From: Brevibacillus porteri
GTDB taxonomy: Bacteria; Bacillota; Bacilli; Brevibacillales; Brevibacillaceae
Direction: 5' to 3'
Length of the DNA stretch: 64,000 nt
Assembly (NCBI RefSeq): GCF_003013475.1
Contig: NZ_PXZO01000010.1
Location: 62,001-126,000 of the forward strand
Under the pieces are notes generated by a model. The model did not search any database and was not told the origin of the DNA. It worked only from the letters and a program-made list of their open reading frames with translations. Both the position numbers and the translations under genes were made by a program. The stretch's first letter is position 1, and each line of letters starts with the position of its first letter. This document shows, piece by piece, positions 26,399-35,910 of this stretch.

Positions 26399-27228
26399 TA
26401 CCACTCCCAAGACAAAGATCCGATCTGCGCTGAAATTCGACTGCTCACTTGTATGGGAAGTCCAGAAGCTCGCATGGTGGAACGACCGTTGTCGTAGGGA
26501 AACAGGTAGGCGAAACCAGGCCGAGTCGCCTGATTGACCAGATAGGCAGACCTCATTGCTCCCGCTCTTCGTTGTTCATTCAAAAATGCTACCATCTCAC
26601 TCGCTCGTTTGATCCCCGCACCATGTCCGTAATACAAGCCATTGCCGAGCACGACTGCATTTTCTCCTTGCCACTGAGGTGTCGCGCGATCGTAATCAGG
26701 ATTGGCAAAATAAATCACATCACCAGGCAAGAAGGTATTTGTCCGCAATGTTTGCAAGTCTAGATCCTGATCGTACCGCCAGTCATATAGTAAGATGTCC
26801 GCAAACATTCTCTCAAAATCGGGTAAACGAATGGACTGTAGGACTGCATGATAAATAATAACGACCATCGCGGTTGCGCACTCTGTAGCGTATTTCTGGC
26901 CCTCACGAAAAATATTAATAATCCCGCTGGATGGCAACACTCCCGGTCGCAAGCGGAATCCGCCCTGGTCTGTTCGAATCCAGTAAGCTGGATTGGCACG
27001 AGATTCTTCAAAAGTAGAAAAGGCCAGGCCGCTTTCGTTCAGTGCCAAGGCAGACCTCACCAGATGATCGCGCATTTTCAGTTCAAATTGCAGGAGCTCA
27101 GGAGTCGGATATTCAAATACTTCATCACTTCGTGCCATAATCGCTACCGTTTCACGCTGTACCGGATTTAATCCCCATTCCGCTGCCAACGAGGCGGGAT
27201 TAGCTGGTCTCCCCGCTATGACGATCAT
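26398..27228 (-). CDS. tgl: Spore coat protein-glutamine gamma-glutamyltransferase (Tgl)
   Basis: Cross-links coat proteins by epsilon-(gamma-glutamyl)lysine bonds late in sporulation. 276 residues, a little longer than B. subtilis Tgl (245). The active Cys is in GQKYATECATAMVV at position 117, and LPGDVIYFANPDYDRATPQW QGENAVVLG carries the acidic residue and core of the NlpC/P60-like fold. GGGGAGG lies before the ATG at 27228. Confidence 0.93.
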   Translation of the reverse strand: MIVIAGRPANPASLAAEWGLNPVQRETVAIMARSDEVFEYPTPELLQFELKMRDHLVRSALALNESGLAFSTFEESRANPAYWIRTDQGGFRLRPGVLPSSGIINIFREGQKYATECATAMVVIIYHAVLQSIRLPDFERMFADILLYDWRYDQDLDLQTLRTNTFLPGDVIYFANPDYDRATPQWQGENAVVLGNGLYYGHGAGIKRASEMVAFLNEQRRAGAMRSAYLVNQATRPGFAYLFPYDNGRSTMRASGLPIQVSSRISAQIGSLSWEW

Positions 27229-27316
27229 ATACAACCTCCCCTTCACACACTGTCCTTCTTATTTGTATGCGAATGCCCATGTCCAAGTGATCGACTAAGA
27301 AAAACCATGAGTCAAC

Positions 27317-27541
27317 ATAGTGGAGGAGAAGAAAAAGCACAGTTCTCTACGACTCTGACACGCCAGCATGGGGGATTCACTGGACGTCTCCACTACAAAA
27401 AGGGGACCGTCGAGCCAAAGCCACCCTACGGGCGGAAGATTCTCAAGGGAGAAGTGTTCGACAAGCGTGGTCCCCTTTTTGTAGTTCCGACTGGGTAGGC
27501 GTTGTCAAGGTCTACGAGCCCTGTGCTTTTTCTTCCTCACT
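27317..27541 (+). repeat. Long-hairpin repeat, copy C
   Basis: Begins ATAGTGGAGGAGAAG. The outer stem AGAAAAAGCACAG pairs with CTGTGCTTTTTCT. The inner 16-bp stem CTACAAAAAGGGGACC/GGTCCCCTTTTTGTAG is perfect but differs in sequence from A1 and A2, while the flanks (TCTCCA, CCAAAG, TTCCG) align to family A. It fills the gap between tgl and the EamA gene. Confidence 0.8.
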
Positions 27542-27571
27542 AGCCTTGTGCGTTGATTGGTACCTTCTAAT

Positions 27572-27612
27572 AAAAAAATCCCCCACCTGTTTGACCAGAC
27601 GAGGGATCCCTT
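27572..27612 (-). terminator. Terminator of the EamA transporter gene
   Basis: On the minus strand TCCCTCGTCTGG and CAGGTGGGGGA pair imperfectly before TTTTTTT. Confidence 0.7.
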
Positions 27613-27613
27613 T

Positions 27614-28525
27614 TTAGCCTTGTGCTTGCTTGATTGCATGTGCTTTCGGAGTCGTGACATGCTTTAAACGCGAGAACATATAGCAGCCGACAATGACGAT
27701 TACACTGCCGAGTAATTGGATGATGGTCATACGTTCCCCGAGCAAAAGAAAGGCGAGAATGGCTGTAAAAATAGGATTGAAATTGAGGAACATACCGGCT
27801 GAGGTTGCGCCTACCTTTTGCACACCGATATTCCACAACACCATGCTGACGACAGTCGCCATTACACCAACGTAGAACAACGACAGCCAGAACGTCCAGT
27901 CTGTGTTGCTAATCGTAAATGTGGTGACATTAAAGGGCAGCATCAGCGCGACACCGAAAATCCCCGAGTACAGTGTGGACATCATCGGCGAGACCGTCTT
28001 CATCGCCCAACGCCCGCATACGGAGTAAATCCCCCACATGGCGACAGCGGCGAGCATCCACAAATCACCCGTGTTAAAGTGCAATTGGGACAAGTGTGCG
28101 AAGTCTCCTTTTGTCATCACCACAAGGATGCCTGCAAACGAGACAAGCATCGCGACAATCTGCAACGGTCGAATCTTTTCACCCACCAGCAAAAAGGAGA
28201 AAATCGCGATCGAAACCGGATTCAGCGTGGACAATAGACCGACATTGGTCGCGTCTGTCCGCTCAAGTGCCCAGAACATGAATAAATTAAAAAGTGCTAC
28301 GCCTGTCACTCCCATCACTATCAAAGGAAGAAGTGCCTCTCGCGTTGGAAAAATCCGTTTTTCGCGTATCCAAACAACCGGCAACAAGCAAACAACAGCA
28401 ATGAGCCAGCGCAAATTGGTCAGCGTCAAGGAAGACGCGTGCCCGACAAGGAATTTACCAACAACAAAATTTCCTCCCCAAAGGAAGCTGGTACAGAGTA
28501 ATAGGACGATATATAGCGGTCTCAT
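27614..28525 (-). CDS. EamA/DMT-family transporter
   Basis: A 303-residue drug/metabolite transporter with ten hydrophobic helices in two EamA repeats (VLLLCTSFLWGGNFVVGKFL early; AAVAMWGIYSVCGRWAMKTV at the second repeat; FLNFNPIFTAILAFLLLGER M near the end). Usual role is export of amino acids or metabolites; substrate unknown. AGGAGG lies 6 nt before the ATG at 28525. Confidence 0.9.
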   Translation of the reverse strand: MRPLYIVLLLCTSFLWGGNFVVGKFLVGHASSLTLTNLRWLIAVVCLLPVVWIREKRIFPTREALLPLIVMGVTGVALFNLFMFWALERTDATNVGLLSTLNPVSIAIFSFLLVGEKIRPLQIVAMLVSFAGILVVMTKGDFAHLSQLHFNTGDLWMLAAVAMWGIYSVCGRWAMKTVSPMMSTLYSGIFGVALMLPFNVTTFTISNTDWTFWLSLFYVGVMATVVSMVLWNIGVQKVGATSAGMFLNFNPIFTAILAFLLLGERMTIIQLLGSVIVIVGCYMFSRLKHVTTPKAHAIKQAQG

Positions 28526-28640
28526 GTTGCCTCCTGCCAAGATGAAAGAGTTATGGAGCTTTTATTTGTCCTCTATCATACACCTTTCGCCAGCATTTGG
28601 GCGGTCATGTTGCACTTTCCATTTTTATCCTTTTGTAAAT

Positions 28641-28667
28641 AAAAAAAGGGGCTATCTAACAGCCCCC
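28641..28667 (-). terminator. Terminator of the cidAB-like operon
   Basis: GGGGCT/AGCCCC stem followed by TTTTTTTATTT on the minus strand. Confidence 0.85.
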
Positions 28668-28672
28668 TTCCT

Positions 28673-29371
28673 TCACACAGCCAGCCACGACATGATCACC
28701 GGCAGCAAGGTAAACGCCCACACCACCGTAATCATCGCTCCGGCGATCACAGCCAAAGTCGCACTGCTTCCTTCTGTTTCCCCACGTTCAAAAGCTTTGA
28801 CCATCCCCAACGCATGTGCACCCATTCCGTACATCAAGCCGATGGACACAGGATGACGGAGCCTCATTCTCTTGATGATTTTAGGAGCTAAAAAAACGCC
28901 TGTAAAGCTGGTCAGCATCCCGAAAACGGCCGTCATCGTAGGCAAACCGCCAATCGCCTCCGTTACGCTCACCGCAATTGGCAAGGTAATCGAGCGAGGA
29001 ATGACGCTAAGCGCCGCTTCTTTTCCCAATCCGACTAACATCGTCGTGGAGACACCTGCAATGATAGCGATGAGGGAACCCGTAGCAAGACTCGTCAAAA
29101 TCATCCGGCGATGCGCCATTAACACCGACCAATTTCGGTACAGCGGAATCGCAAACGCCACTGTGACTACGCTCATCATCTCACTAATGAGCGAGGTCGC
29201 TTCACTGTACACCTGATAAGGAATACCTGCGAAAAGCAAAAACAGAATCAAACCGATCGGCGCCAATATGGCCGGAGAAAACAGCAGAGACGGTCTTTTC
29301 TTGTTGAACCGTTTTGCTGCATAGAAGAAAACGAGTGTCAGGAGCACGCTAGACGTTTTCCACAGGATCAT
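28673..29371 (-). CDS. cidB: LrgB/CidB-family membrane protein
   Basis: A 232-residue LrgB-family protein with about six to seven membrane helices, including the conserved SVIPRSITLPIAVSVTEAIG GLPTMTA and MYGMGAHALGMVKAFERGET EGSSATLAVI. LrgB/CidB proteins work with LrgA/CidA partners in holin-like control of cell lysis, carbon overflow and pyruvate or acetate transport. The start overlaps cidA by 23 bp. The gene order with a LysR regulator matches B. subtilis ywbG-ywbH-ywbI. Confidence 0.9.
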   Translation of the reverse strand: MILWKTSSVLLTLVFFYAAKRFNKKRPSLLFSPAILAPIGLILFLLFAGIPYQVYSEATSLISEMMSVVTVAFAIPLYRNWSVLMAHRRMILTSLATGSLIAIIAGVSTTMLVGLGKEAALSVIPRSITLPIAVSVTEAIGGLPTMTAVFGMLTSFTGVFLAPKIIKRMRLRHPVSIGLMYGMGAHALGMVKAFERGETEGSSATLAVIAGAMITVVWAFTLLPVIMSWLAV

Positions 29372-29738
29372 GCTGTTTCACCTCTCCACGATTGAACATA
29401 CGCTCAGCAATAACACCTGTCGAAATCATCACAAGCGCACAACCGCTTACGACTACCACAAGGACCAGTAATCCTTTTATTCCTAATAACCATGGATATT
29501 GCATCATCCCGACCAGCGATGGTACGAAAAACAGGATCATCTGCGAGAATAACAGAGTCGCCCCTGCTTCCACCCACTGTAGACGAATCAAGCCGGTATA
29601 TAGACAAATGAACAAAAGCGCGAGTCCGATCAGACTGCCGGGAACAGGAAGGTGAAAAAACGAGCTCACCCATTTCCCGAGCCAGGTGAAACCGAACAAT
29701 AGCAAAACTTGTGCAATGATGGAGAACCATCTTTTCAT
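29349..29738 (-). CDS. cidA: CidA/LrgA-family holin-like protein
   Basis: A 129-residue membrane protein with four helices, containing LGKWVSSFFHLPVPGSLIGL ALLF and LLFSQMILFFVPSLVGMMQY, signatures of the LrgA/CidA family. The start at 29738 follows GGGGTGG; a longer frame to 29825 lacks a good site. It overlaps cidB and lies about 115 bp downstream of the LysR regulator on the same strand, which probably activates it in response to acetate or pyruvate metabolism, as CidR does. Confidence 0.9.
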   Translation of the reverse strand: MKRWFSIIAQVLLLFGFTWLGKWVSSFFHLPVPGSLIGLALLFICLYTGLIRLQWVEAGATLLFSQMILFFVPSLVGMMQYPWLLGIKGLLVLVVVVSGCALVMISTGVIAERMFNRGEVKQHDPVENV

Positions 29739-29852
29739 CGAGACCACCCCAGTTGCTCTACAAAGGTTGTTCAAAAAGTCACCTTTTGAACGAGTTACCT
29801 TCATTCTAAGCCGTCTCGATTCCATTCGTACAATACATAAAAATCATCATTT

Positions 29853-30749
29853 CTATTCCATTTGGTTATGGCTGTACATTTTCTCTACAAACGATATGAA
29901 AGCCTTTGTCGCATGCGATAAATACCCTTCTTTTCGATAAATCAAAGCATACTGCCAGTCAATCACTGGGTAGGAAATGTTGACGGTGTGCAAATTCCCG
30001 TTATTCAAGCGTCTCACGATGGAGCGTGGAATGAGTGATATCCCTAGTTGAGTAGCCACCATCTCTCCGACAAAATCCCATAAAGAGCTCATGTAAGCGA
30101 CTTTCGGTTCAAAGCCGGACAGCTTGCACGCTTGGCGCACTACATCGTGCATCGCGTACTCTTCGGTAAACAAAATGAAAGCCTCGTCCTTAAGCTGTTC
30201 CAAGCTCACCTCATCGGCTCCCGCCAGCCAATGATCCCGATGAACGATCGCGACGAGGTCCTCTGCGAGCAAGGGAACCGCCACAAATTTCTCCTGATCC
30301 GTTGGTAGAACGGTTAATGCCACCTCAATGCTTCCTTGCTCCATTTGGATTTCAAGCAGCTTGGCGCTGTATTCCTTCATCTCGATATCGATGCCTGGAT
30401 ACTGCTTTTTAAACAAGGCAATCACATTCGGCAAGAGAAAAGAACCCACGGTCGGCATCATACCCAGCTTGACCCGACCACGCTCGACATTTCGCAATTC
30501 TGCAATCGATGACGACATACCTTCCATCAGCTGCAACACTTTGGTCGCATAGCTGTAGACCATTTCCCCTGCGTCTGTCAGATCCATTTTCCGCTCCGTC
30601 CGATCCAGCAGAACTACCTCTAGCTCTTCTTCCAATGCCTTGATCATTTTGCTGATAGAAGGCTGGGAGACGTGGAGGGATTGCGCGGCCTTCGTAAAGT
30701 TTTTATGTTTGACTACTTCCACAAAGTAATGCAGCTGTCGAATATCCAT
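29853..30749 (-). CDS. LysR-family regulator (CidR-like)
   Basis: A 298-residue LTTR. The N-terminal winged helix (MDIRQLHYFVEVVKHKNFTK AAQSLHVSQPSISKMIKALE EELEVVLLDR) is followed by the periplasmic-binding-like effector domain (about 90-298). The position upstream of cidAB on the same strand points to control of that operon, as for CidR/YwbI. GGAGGGC precedes the ATG. Confidence 0.9.
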   Translation of the reverse strand: MDIRQLHYFVEVVKHKNFTKAAQSLHVSQPSISKMIKALEEELEVVLLDRTERKMDLTDAGEMVYSYATKVLQLMEGMSSSIAELRNVERGRVKLGMMPTVGSFLLPNVIALFKKQYPGIDIEMKEYSAKLLEIQMEQGSIEVALTVLPTDQEKFVAVPLLAEDLVAIVHRDHWLAGADEVSLEQLKDEAFILFTEEYAMHDVVRQACKLSGFEPKVAYMSSLWDFVGEMVATQLGISLIPRSIVRRLNNGNLHTVNISYPVIDWQYALIYRKEGYLSHATKAFISFVEKMYSHNQME

Positions 30750-30811
30750 GGTGCCCTCCGTCTTCGTCCAATCAAAAGCGTTAGCTACAGATTACCACAG
30801 GCGAGAGTATG

Positions 30812-30849
30812 CAAAAAAGCCAGGTACGCAGTCGCGCCCTGGCTTTTCC
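30812..30849 (-). terminator. Terminator of the Big2-repeat gene
   Basis: AAAAGCCAGG/CCTGGCTTTT perfect 10-bp stem. Confidence 0.85.
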
Positions 30850-30860
30850 TCCAGCTTGAG

Positions 30861-31979
30861 TTACTTCACGGTTACCTGTATTTTTACGACTTTTCCATTA
30901 TACGTAGCGGCAATCGTTGCGCGACCTGCTTTCACAGCCGTGAGCTTGCCATCCGCTACAGTCACAACGGAGCTGTTCGTGGAGATCCAGTCTGCATCGA
31001 CTGTGACATCGACCTTGGTTTTGTCGGTATAGACAGCAGATACCTTCAAGTCTTTTGATTCGCCGACTTTGAGATCTGCCTTTTTCGTGTCAAATTCTAG
31101 CTTGGAGATAATAGCAGACTCTACAGGGATCGAGATTGTCTTTCCACCGTAAGTTGCTTTGATTCTCGCTTTGCCAGAACCTACAGTTGTCACGACTCCG
31201 TTTTCAACTGTGGCGACTTTTTCATCGTCGGATGTCCACTTGGCTTTGCTTGTTACATCGACCTTTTCTTTGCTAGACAAGATAGCCAGCAGCGTAACCG
31301 ACTGGGTAGTGCCTGGACGCAGATACAGCTTTTTCTTATCGCTGTCCAGCTTAGAGACGACATCCACCTCTACTGGAATGGATACGTTTTTTCCACCGTA
31401 CTTCACTTTGAGTTTCGCTGTGCCCGAACTTACTGCTGTAACCAAACCATTCGTGACCGTTACGATTTCCGTATCATCGCTTTCCCACTCTGCATTGGCG
31501 GTTACATCAGAGGTAGACTTGTCTGAGAAGGTTGCTGTTGCGTTTACCTGCTTCGTGCCTCCCACGTTGAGAACCAGTTTCTTCTGGTCAGCAGTGAGCT
31601 TGGAAATCACATCGATCTCAACAGGGACACTCACACTTTTGCCCCCGAAGCTTGCTTTCACTCTTGTTTTACCGGAACTAACAGCGGTTACCAAGCCTTT
31701 TTCAACGCGTGCGATGTCACTGTCAGAGGAAGTCCACTCTGCTTGCTGTGTGACGTCTTCCGTTGTTTTATCCGTGTATTGCACGCGGACGTTCAACTGC
31801 TGCGTCCCCGCTTTTTTCAATTTTATTGTCTTTGTATCAACCACAAGCTTGGAAATCTTCTTCTGCGTACTTGTCGTCGCAGAATTTGCCAATGCCGGTA
31901 CTTGGCCGACACTGGAAAAGATCAGCCCAACGGTAACAGCCGTAGCGAGCATACCTTTTTGCCAGTTTCTCATGCTCAC
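30861..31979 (-). CDS. Secreted protein with four bacterial Ig-like (Big2) domains
   Basis: About 372 residues. The signal peptide (NWQKGMLATAVTVGLIFSSV, cut after ALA) is followed by four tandem repeats of about 80 residues. Each has a KLxxDxKKLxLxxG opening, a T/S-x-W-x-S-D/T-x-x-x-V-T core and a GxTxVxAxxxGKxxxxPVEV end. Each is a Big2 domain of surface adhesins. No LPXTG, SLH or other anchor is seen, so it is probably secreted. I prefer the GTG at 31979, six bases past AAGGAG; the ATG at 31973 is an alternative. Confidence 0.85.
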   Translation of the reverse strand: MSMRNWQKGMLATAVTVGLIFSSVGQVPALANSATTSTQKKISKLVVDTKTIKLKKAGTQQLNVRVQYTDKTTEDVTQQAEWTSSDSDIARVEKGLVTAVSSGKTRVKASFGGKSVSVPVEIDVISKLTADQKKLVLNVGGTKQVNATATFSDKSTSDVTANAEWESDDTEIVTVTNGLVTAVSSGTAKLKVKYGGKNVSIPVEVDVVSKLDSDKKKLYLRPGTTQSVTLLAILSSKEKVDVTSKAKWTSDDEKVATVENGVVTTVGSGKARIKATYGGKTISIPVESAIISKLEFDTKKADLKVGESKDLKVSAVYTDKTKVDVTVDADWISTNSSVVTVADGKLTAVKAGRATIAATYNGKVVKIQVTVK

Positions 31980-32066
31980 ATCCCACTCCTTTTCCTCTCT
32001 ACTTTTCCACCATTTTCTATATCGGCTAAACTGCCGTACTTGTTGAATACAAAATGGCAAAGAAAG

Positions 32067-33254
32067 TCATGATTCTTCTGCCCATGTCCCTGCCAAAGGA
32101 GCAAAGTGCTGCATCGCCAAAGCTCCTGCCCCCATCACGATTGCCTCCCCCTTCAAATCGGAAGGAATGACGCGAAATTTCCCCTTGAATGGCTCCCAGA
32201 TCACTTGATCGCTATGCTCCTCGACCAAATCAATGATTTCGCGATAATTCTCCACCAAATCACCGCTTACAATCACGGTATCTGGATTGTACATGCATAC
32301 AATATTGTTAATCGTGATTCCGAGGTACAACGCGGTACGGGAGACGATTTCCTTCGCCCAGCGCTCTTCGTTTCTCGCTGCCGCGAACACCTGACGGACA
32401 TCACTGACATCCTTCACCCGACGCGCTTCCATGATCAAAGAATTTTCGTCTATGTATGTTTGCAGGCATCCGCGCTTTCCACATTCACACAGATTTCCAT
32501 TCGGATCGAGCGTCGTATGCCCCAGCTCTCCTGCGCTATTGGAGCCTCCGCGAAACACTTCGCCATTGATAATTAACGCAGAGCCGATACCCGTGCCAAT
32601 GCCGATCAAGGCTGTCTTGTTCGAGCCTTTGGCAGATCCGTACAAGTACTCCGATAGGATTTTCACCTTCAAATCGTTGTCGATAACGGTTTTGATTTTC
32701 AGCCTTTTTTCAATCAAGCTAGCAAACGCTACGTCCTTCCAGTCCAGCGTAGTGGATAGCTGAACAATCCCTCGCTCATAATTAATCACCCCTGGCATCC
32801 CAATGCCGATCCCGACCACTTTTTCTAACGGAATGCCTGTCTGGTTGAGTATCCCTTCAATCTCGTTACAAATCAGTTCAGCCGTCTCTTCCGGTGTAGA
32901 ATCCTGTGTTTTATGATCCATCCGGTGCTGTGCAATAATTGCTTCGCTAAAGTCCATGATCCCAAAGCTGATGCGCTTTTTTGCCATGTCCACGCCGATT
33001 GTATAAATGGCCCCCGGCTCGATGTCGAGCATAATTGCCTTCCTGCCTACACCTGATGAGGTTAGCTCTGTCTCTCGAATCAGTCCTTCTTCGCACAGTT
33101 CATTTACAAATCTGCCAATCGAGGTGGCGCTCATCCGCGTAATTTTGGCGATTTCTGCACGCGATATCGGTCTCTGCTTTTTGATAATGTCGAGGATCAT
33201 TTGCTTGTTATGCTGCTTGGTCACGTCCTGATCTTGCTTCATGATTTTTTTCAT
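32067..33254 (-). CDS. ROK-family transcriptional regulator (NagC/XylR type)
   Basis: A 395-residue protein with an N-terminal winged helix (RPISRAEIAKITRMSATSIG RFVNELCEEGLI) and a ROK sugar-kinase-like domain. VDNDL-type phosphate motifs (IDNDLKVKILSEYLYGSAKG, IGIGTGIGSALI) and the zinc-site GHTTLDPNGNLCECGKRGCL Q are present. It is probably a sugar-responsive repressor. No sugar operon is adjacent, so the target is unknown. GGGAG lies 9 nt before the ATG. Confidence 0.9.
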   Translation of the reverse strand: MKKIMKQDQDVTKQHNKQMILDIIKKQRPISRAEIAKITRMSATSIGRFVNELCEEGLIRETELTSSGVGRKAIMLDIEPGAIYTIGVDMAKKRISFGIMDFSEAIIAQHRMDHKTQDSTPEETAELICNEIEGILNQTGIPLEKVVGIGIGMPGVINYERGIVQLSTTLDWKDVAFASLIEKRLKIKTVIDNDLKVKILSEYLYGSAKGSNKTALIGIGTGIGSALIINGEVFRGGSNSAGELGHTTLDPNGNLCECGKRGCLQTYIDENSLIMEARRVKDVSDVRQVFAAARNEERWAKEIVSRTALYLGITINNIVCMYNPDTVIVSGDLVENYREIIDLVEEHSDQVIWEPFKGKFRVIPSDLKGEAIVMGAGALAMQHFAPLAGTWAEES

Positions 33255-33345
33255 CTTACAAAACTCCCATCTTGCTTGAATTCCCGGTAGTATTCCTGCG
33301 CGATTATTCTCACACTACCTGTCGCCATTTATTACGTCAACTGGG

Positions 33346-33382
33346 CCAAACAAAAACCATCCGAATCACCTCGGATGGTTTC
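33346..33382 (-). terminator. Terminator of metA
   Basis: AACCATCCGA/TCGGATGGTT stem followed by TTTGTTT on the minus strand. Confidence 0.88.
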
Positions 33383-33392
33383 TACGTTGCTA

Positions 33393-34310
33393 TCACTTGT
33401 TGTTGTTCAAATCATACGGTGTCTCTTGGTAAACGTAATAGTTTAACCAGTTGGAAAACATCAAATTCGCATGTGCGCGCCAAGTGACAATAGGCTCGCG
33501 ATTTGGGTCGTCCTTTGGATAGTAATTACGCGGAACAGCAATATCCAAGCCTTTGTTCACATCCCGCTGGTACTCATCTTGCAGGGTGGTCGGATCATAC
33601 TCGGAATGTCCTGTCACAAAAATTTGTCGACCATCCCTCGTCGCTACGATGTAAACCCCTGATTCATCAGACTCGGACAATATCTCCAATTCAGGCACTT
33701 GCTCGATGTCTTCCCTGCGATTTTCGGTATGCCTGGAATGCGGAATGTAGAAGTAGTTATCAAATCCGCGGAACAACTTCACCTTTTGCTTATTGAGTGT
33801 ATGAGGGAAGATTCCGAACATTTTTTCTGGCAAAGGATGCTTCGGAACGCCAAAGTGGTGGTAAAGGCCCGCTTGTGCTCCCCAACAAATATGCAGGGTC
33901 GAAGTGACGTTCTCCATTTTCCAATCGAGGATTTTTGTCAGCTCCTGCCAATACGTGACGTCTGTAAACTCGAGCTGTTCCACTGGTGCTCCGGTGATGA
34001 TCATGCCATCAAATCGCTGGTCACAGATCTCCTCAAACGTTTTATAAAACATCGATAAATGTTCTTCCGACGTATTTTTGGACGTATGACTGGACATGTG
34101 CAAAAGCACGATTTCCACCTGTAGCGGTGTATTCCCCAGGAGGCGGAGCAACTGTGTTTCCGTTGTTTCCTTCACGGGCATGAGGTTGAGAATGACGATC
34201 CTGAGCGGTCGTATGTCCTGTGTGAAGGCACGGCTATCCTTCATCACAAAAATATTTTCTTGGGCGAGTATTTCCGTTGCAGGCAAATCGTCGGGCAATT
34301 TGATTGGCAT
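33393..34310 (-). CDS. metA: Homoserine O-acetyltransferase (MetA family)
   Basis: Acylates homoserine in the first committed step to methionine. 305 residues. The nucleophile Cys142 lies in [10 protein letters not shown]. Residue 111 is Glu ([10 protein letters not shown]). Family work showed that Glu at 111 selects acetyl-CoA and Gly selects succinyl-CoA, so this should be an acetyltransferase despite the usual succinyltransferase annotation. The start at 34310 follows AGGGGGAT. No SAM riboswitch or T-box is visible in the 140 bp upstream. Confidence 0.93.
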   Translation of the reverse strand: MPIKLPDDLPATEILAQENIFVMKDSRAFTQDIRPLRIVILNLMPVKETTETQLLRLLGNTPLQVEIVLLHMSSHTSKNTSEEHLSMFYKTFEEICDQRFDGMIITGAPVEQLEFTDVTYWQELTKILDWKMENVTSTLHICWGAQAGLYHHFGVPKHPLPEKMFGIFPHTLNKQKVKLFRGFDNYFYIPHSRHTENRREDIEQVPELEILSESDESGVYIVATRDGRQIFVTGHSEYDPTTLQDEYQRDVNKGLDIAVPRNYYPKDDPNREPIVTWRAHANLMFSNWLNYYVYQETPYDLNNNK

Positions 34311-34410
34311 AAAGATCCCCCTTTCCATCCTTTGAACACAGGTAGAAAAACAATAATCCGACAAATTCGACAAAAATACTAGACTTCCTGCCAATCCCAC
34401 AGGGGAAAAC

Positions 34411-34452
34411 GAAAAGATCCCCTTGCAAGCAAGTTGCAAGAGGTCTCTTTCC
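34411..34452 (-). terminator. Terminator of the glutamate dehydrogenase gene
   Basis: TTGCAA arms extended by AAAGAGACCTC/GGGGATCTTTTC, ending in a T-rich run on the minus strand. Confidence 0.75.
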
Positions 34453-35712
34453 TTAAATCCAGCCGCGCCCTTCCATCGCCTCCGTAATTCGCAATAGCGA
34501 GATCATATAGGCTCCCGTGCGCAAGTCTACCTTGTATTGATCAGAGAGTTCTTTCACAGCACGATAAGCGTTAATCATTGTCGTTTGCAGCTTTTCGTTT
34601 ACCTCAACCTCGGACCAGTAGTAATTCATCAAGTTTTGCACCCATTCAAAATAAGAAACCGTTACGCCACCTGCGTTGGCGAGAATATCTGGGATCACGG
34701 TAATCCCTTTTTCCCGCAAAATGGCATCCGCATCCGGTGTAGTAGGTCCATTTGCTGCTTCTGCAATCCACTTGGCCTGAATGCTGTGGGCATTCGCTGC
34801 TGTGATGACATTTTCCAATGCGGCCGGGATCAGAATATCCACTTCCAGCTCTAATAGCTGTTCATTGGAGATGACCGTACCACCTGCATACTCCAAAATG
34901 GTGGCGTTGTCTTTTAACTGCCCTACCTGTTCGATGTCCAAGCCAGCAGCATCATAAATACCTCCACGTGAGTCACTGACCGCCACGATTTTGAAGCCCA
35001 GCTCTGTCAAAAGTCTGGCAGCAATTCTTCCCGCGTTGCCGAATCCTTGAATCGCGACGGTTGCTTGTTCTGGCTTGCGTCCAGAATCTTTAAGCGCCTC
35101 TAGTATGGTAAAGACACATCCGCGGGCAGTCGCTTCGTTTCTTCCTTTGGAACCGCCGACACTCAGCGGTTTTCCCGTGATCACTCCCGGAGAATAGGTG
35201 CCTTTTAATCGACTGTACGTATCCATCATCCACCCCATGATTTGTGGGGTCGTATACACATCGGGTGCAGGTATGTCTGTCTCCGGTCCGACAATATCAG
35301 CGATAGCTTCCATGAAGCCGCGGCTGACTCGTTCCAGCTCGTTTTTGCTGAATTCGTGAGGATCACATATGACGCCACCTTTTCCACCGCCATAAGGAAG
35401 ACCAACCACGCCACATTTGAATGACATCCACATGGAGAGCGCCTTGACTTCATCCATCGTCACATCCGGATGAAAGCGAATCCCTCCCTTGGTCGGCCCT
35501 ACTGCATCATTATGCTGAGATCGGTAGCCTTCAAAGACACGCACGCTACCATCGTCCATCTTGACAGGAAAACTGACAGCCAATACTCGTTTGGGTCGCT
35601 TTAAAATTTCTACAGCATCGCTTCGCAATCCCAACAGTGCCGCTGCAGCATCAATCTGTTTCTGCACAATCTCGTATGGATTCAGGTTTTCTTTCTCTAC
35701 AGTATTTAGCAT
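34453..35712 (-). CDS. NAD-type glutamate dehydrogenase (RocG/GudB family)
   Basis: A 419-residue Glu dehydrogenase interconverting glutamate and 2-oxoglutarate plus ammonia. The substrate domain has [21 protein letters not shown], the catalytic Lys in [10 protein letters not shown], and Asp in [15 protein letters not shown]. The Rossmann part has [17 protein letters not shown] and [16 protein letters not shown]. The length and N-terminus fit GudB/RocG. The start at 35712 follows GGGGAGGAAG. Confidence 0.93.
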   Translation of the reverse strand: MLNTVEKENLNPYEIVQKQIDAAAALLGLRSDAVEILKRPKRVLAVSFPVKMDDGSVRVFEGYRSQHNDAVGPTKGGIRFHPDVTMDEVKALSMWMSFKCGVVGLPYGGGKGGVICDPHEFSKNELERVSRGFMEAIADIVGPETDIPAPDVYTTPQIMGWMMDTYSRLKGTYSPGVITGKPLSVGGSKGRNEATARGCVFTILEALKDSGRKPEQATVAIQGFGNAGRIAARLLTELGFKIVAVSDSRGGIYDAAGLDIEQVGQLKDNATILEYAGGTVISNEQLLELEVDILIPAALENVITAANAHSIQAKWIAEAANGPTTPDADAILREKGITVIPDILANAGGVTVSYFEWVQNLMNYYWSEVEVNEKLQTTMINAYRAVKELSDQYKVDLRTGAYMISLLRITEAMEGRGWI

Positions 35713-35865
35713 CTCTCTTCCTCCCCAATACTTTTCACACGCATTTTCCACATCACCTTGGCGCAGAGCTAAAGGATGAATGGAGTAATTATATACGATG
35801 CAAGTAAATTCAGACAATTTATTTTCTTTGTTTTCACATTATTGTGTTATTTTTGGGAAACAAAT

Positions 35866-35908
35866 AAAAAACGCCCGATGCATCCTCTCGACACATCAGA
35901 CGTTTTTC
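35866..35908 (-). terminator. Terminator of pncB
   Basis: AAAACGTCTGATG/CATCGGGCGTTTT stem followed by TTATTTG on the minus strand. Confidence 0.8.
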
Positions 35909-35910
35909 TC

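Noticed and set aside
27307..27498. A 63-codon ORF
   Set aside because: It is inside repeat copy C and reflects its hairpin arms.
28038..28856. A 272-codon plus-strand ORF across the EamA gene and cidB
   Set aside because: It is antisense to two clear membrane-protein genes and has low-complexity, non-family sequence.
34311..34410. SAM riboswitch or T-box upstream of metA
   Set aside because: None of the conserved blocks are present and the gap is mostly filled by the upstream gene's terminator.
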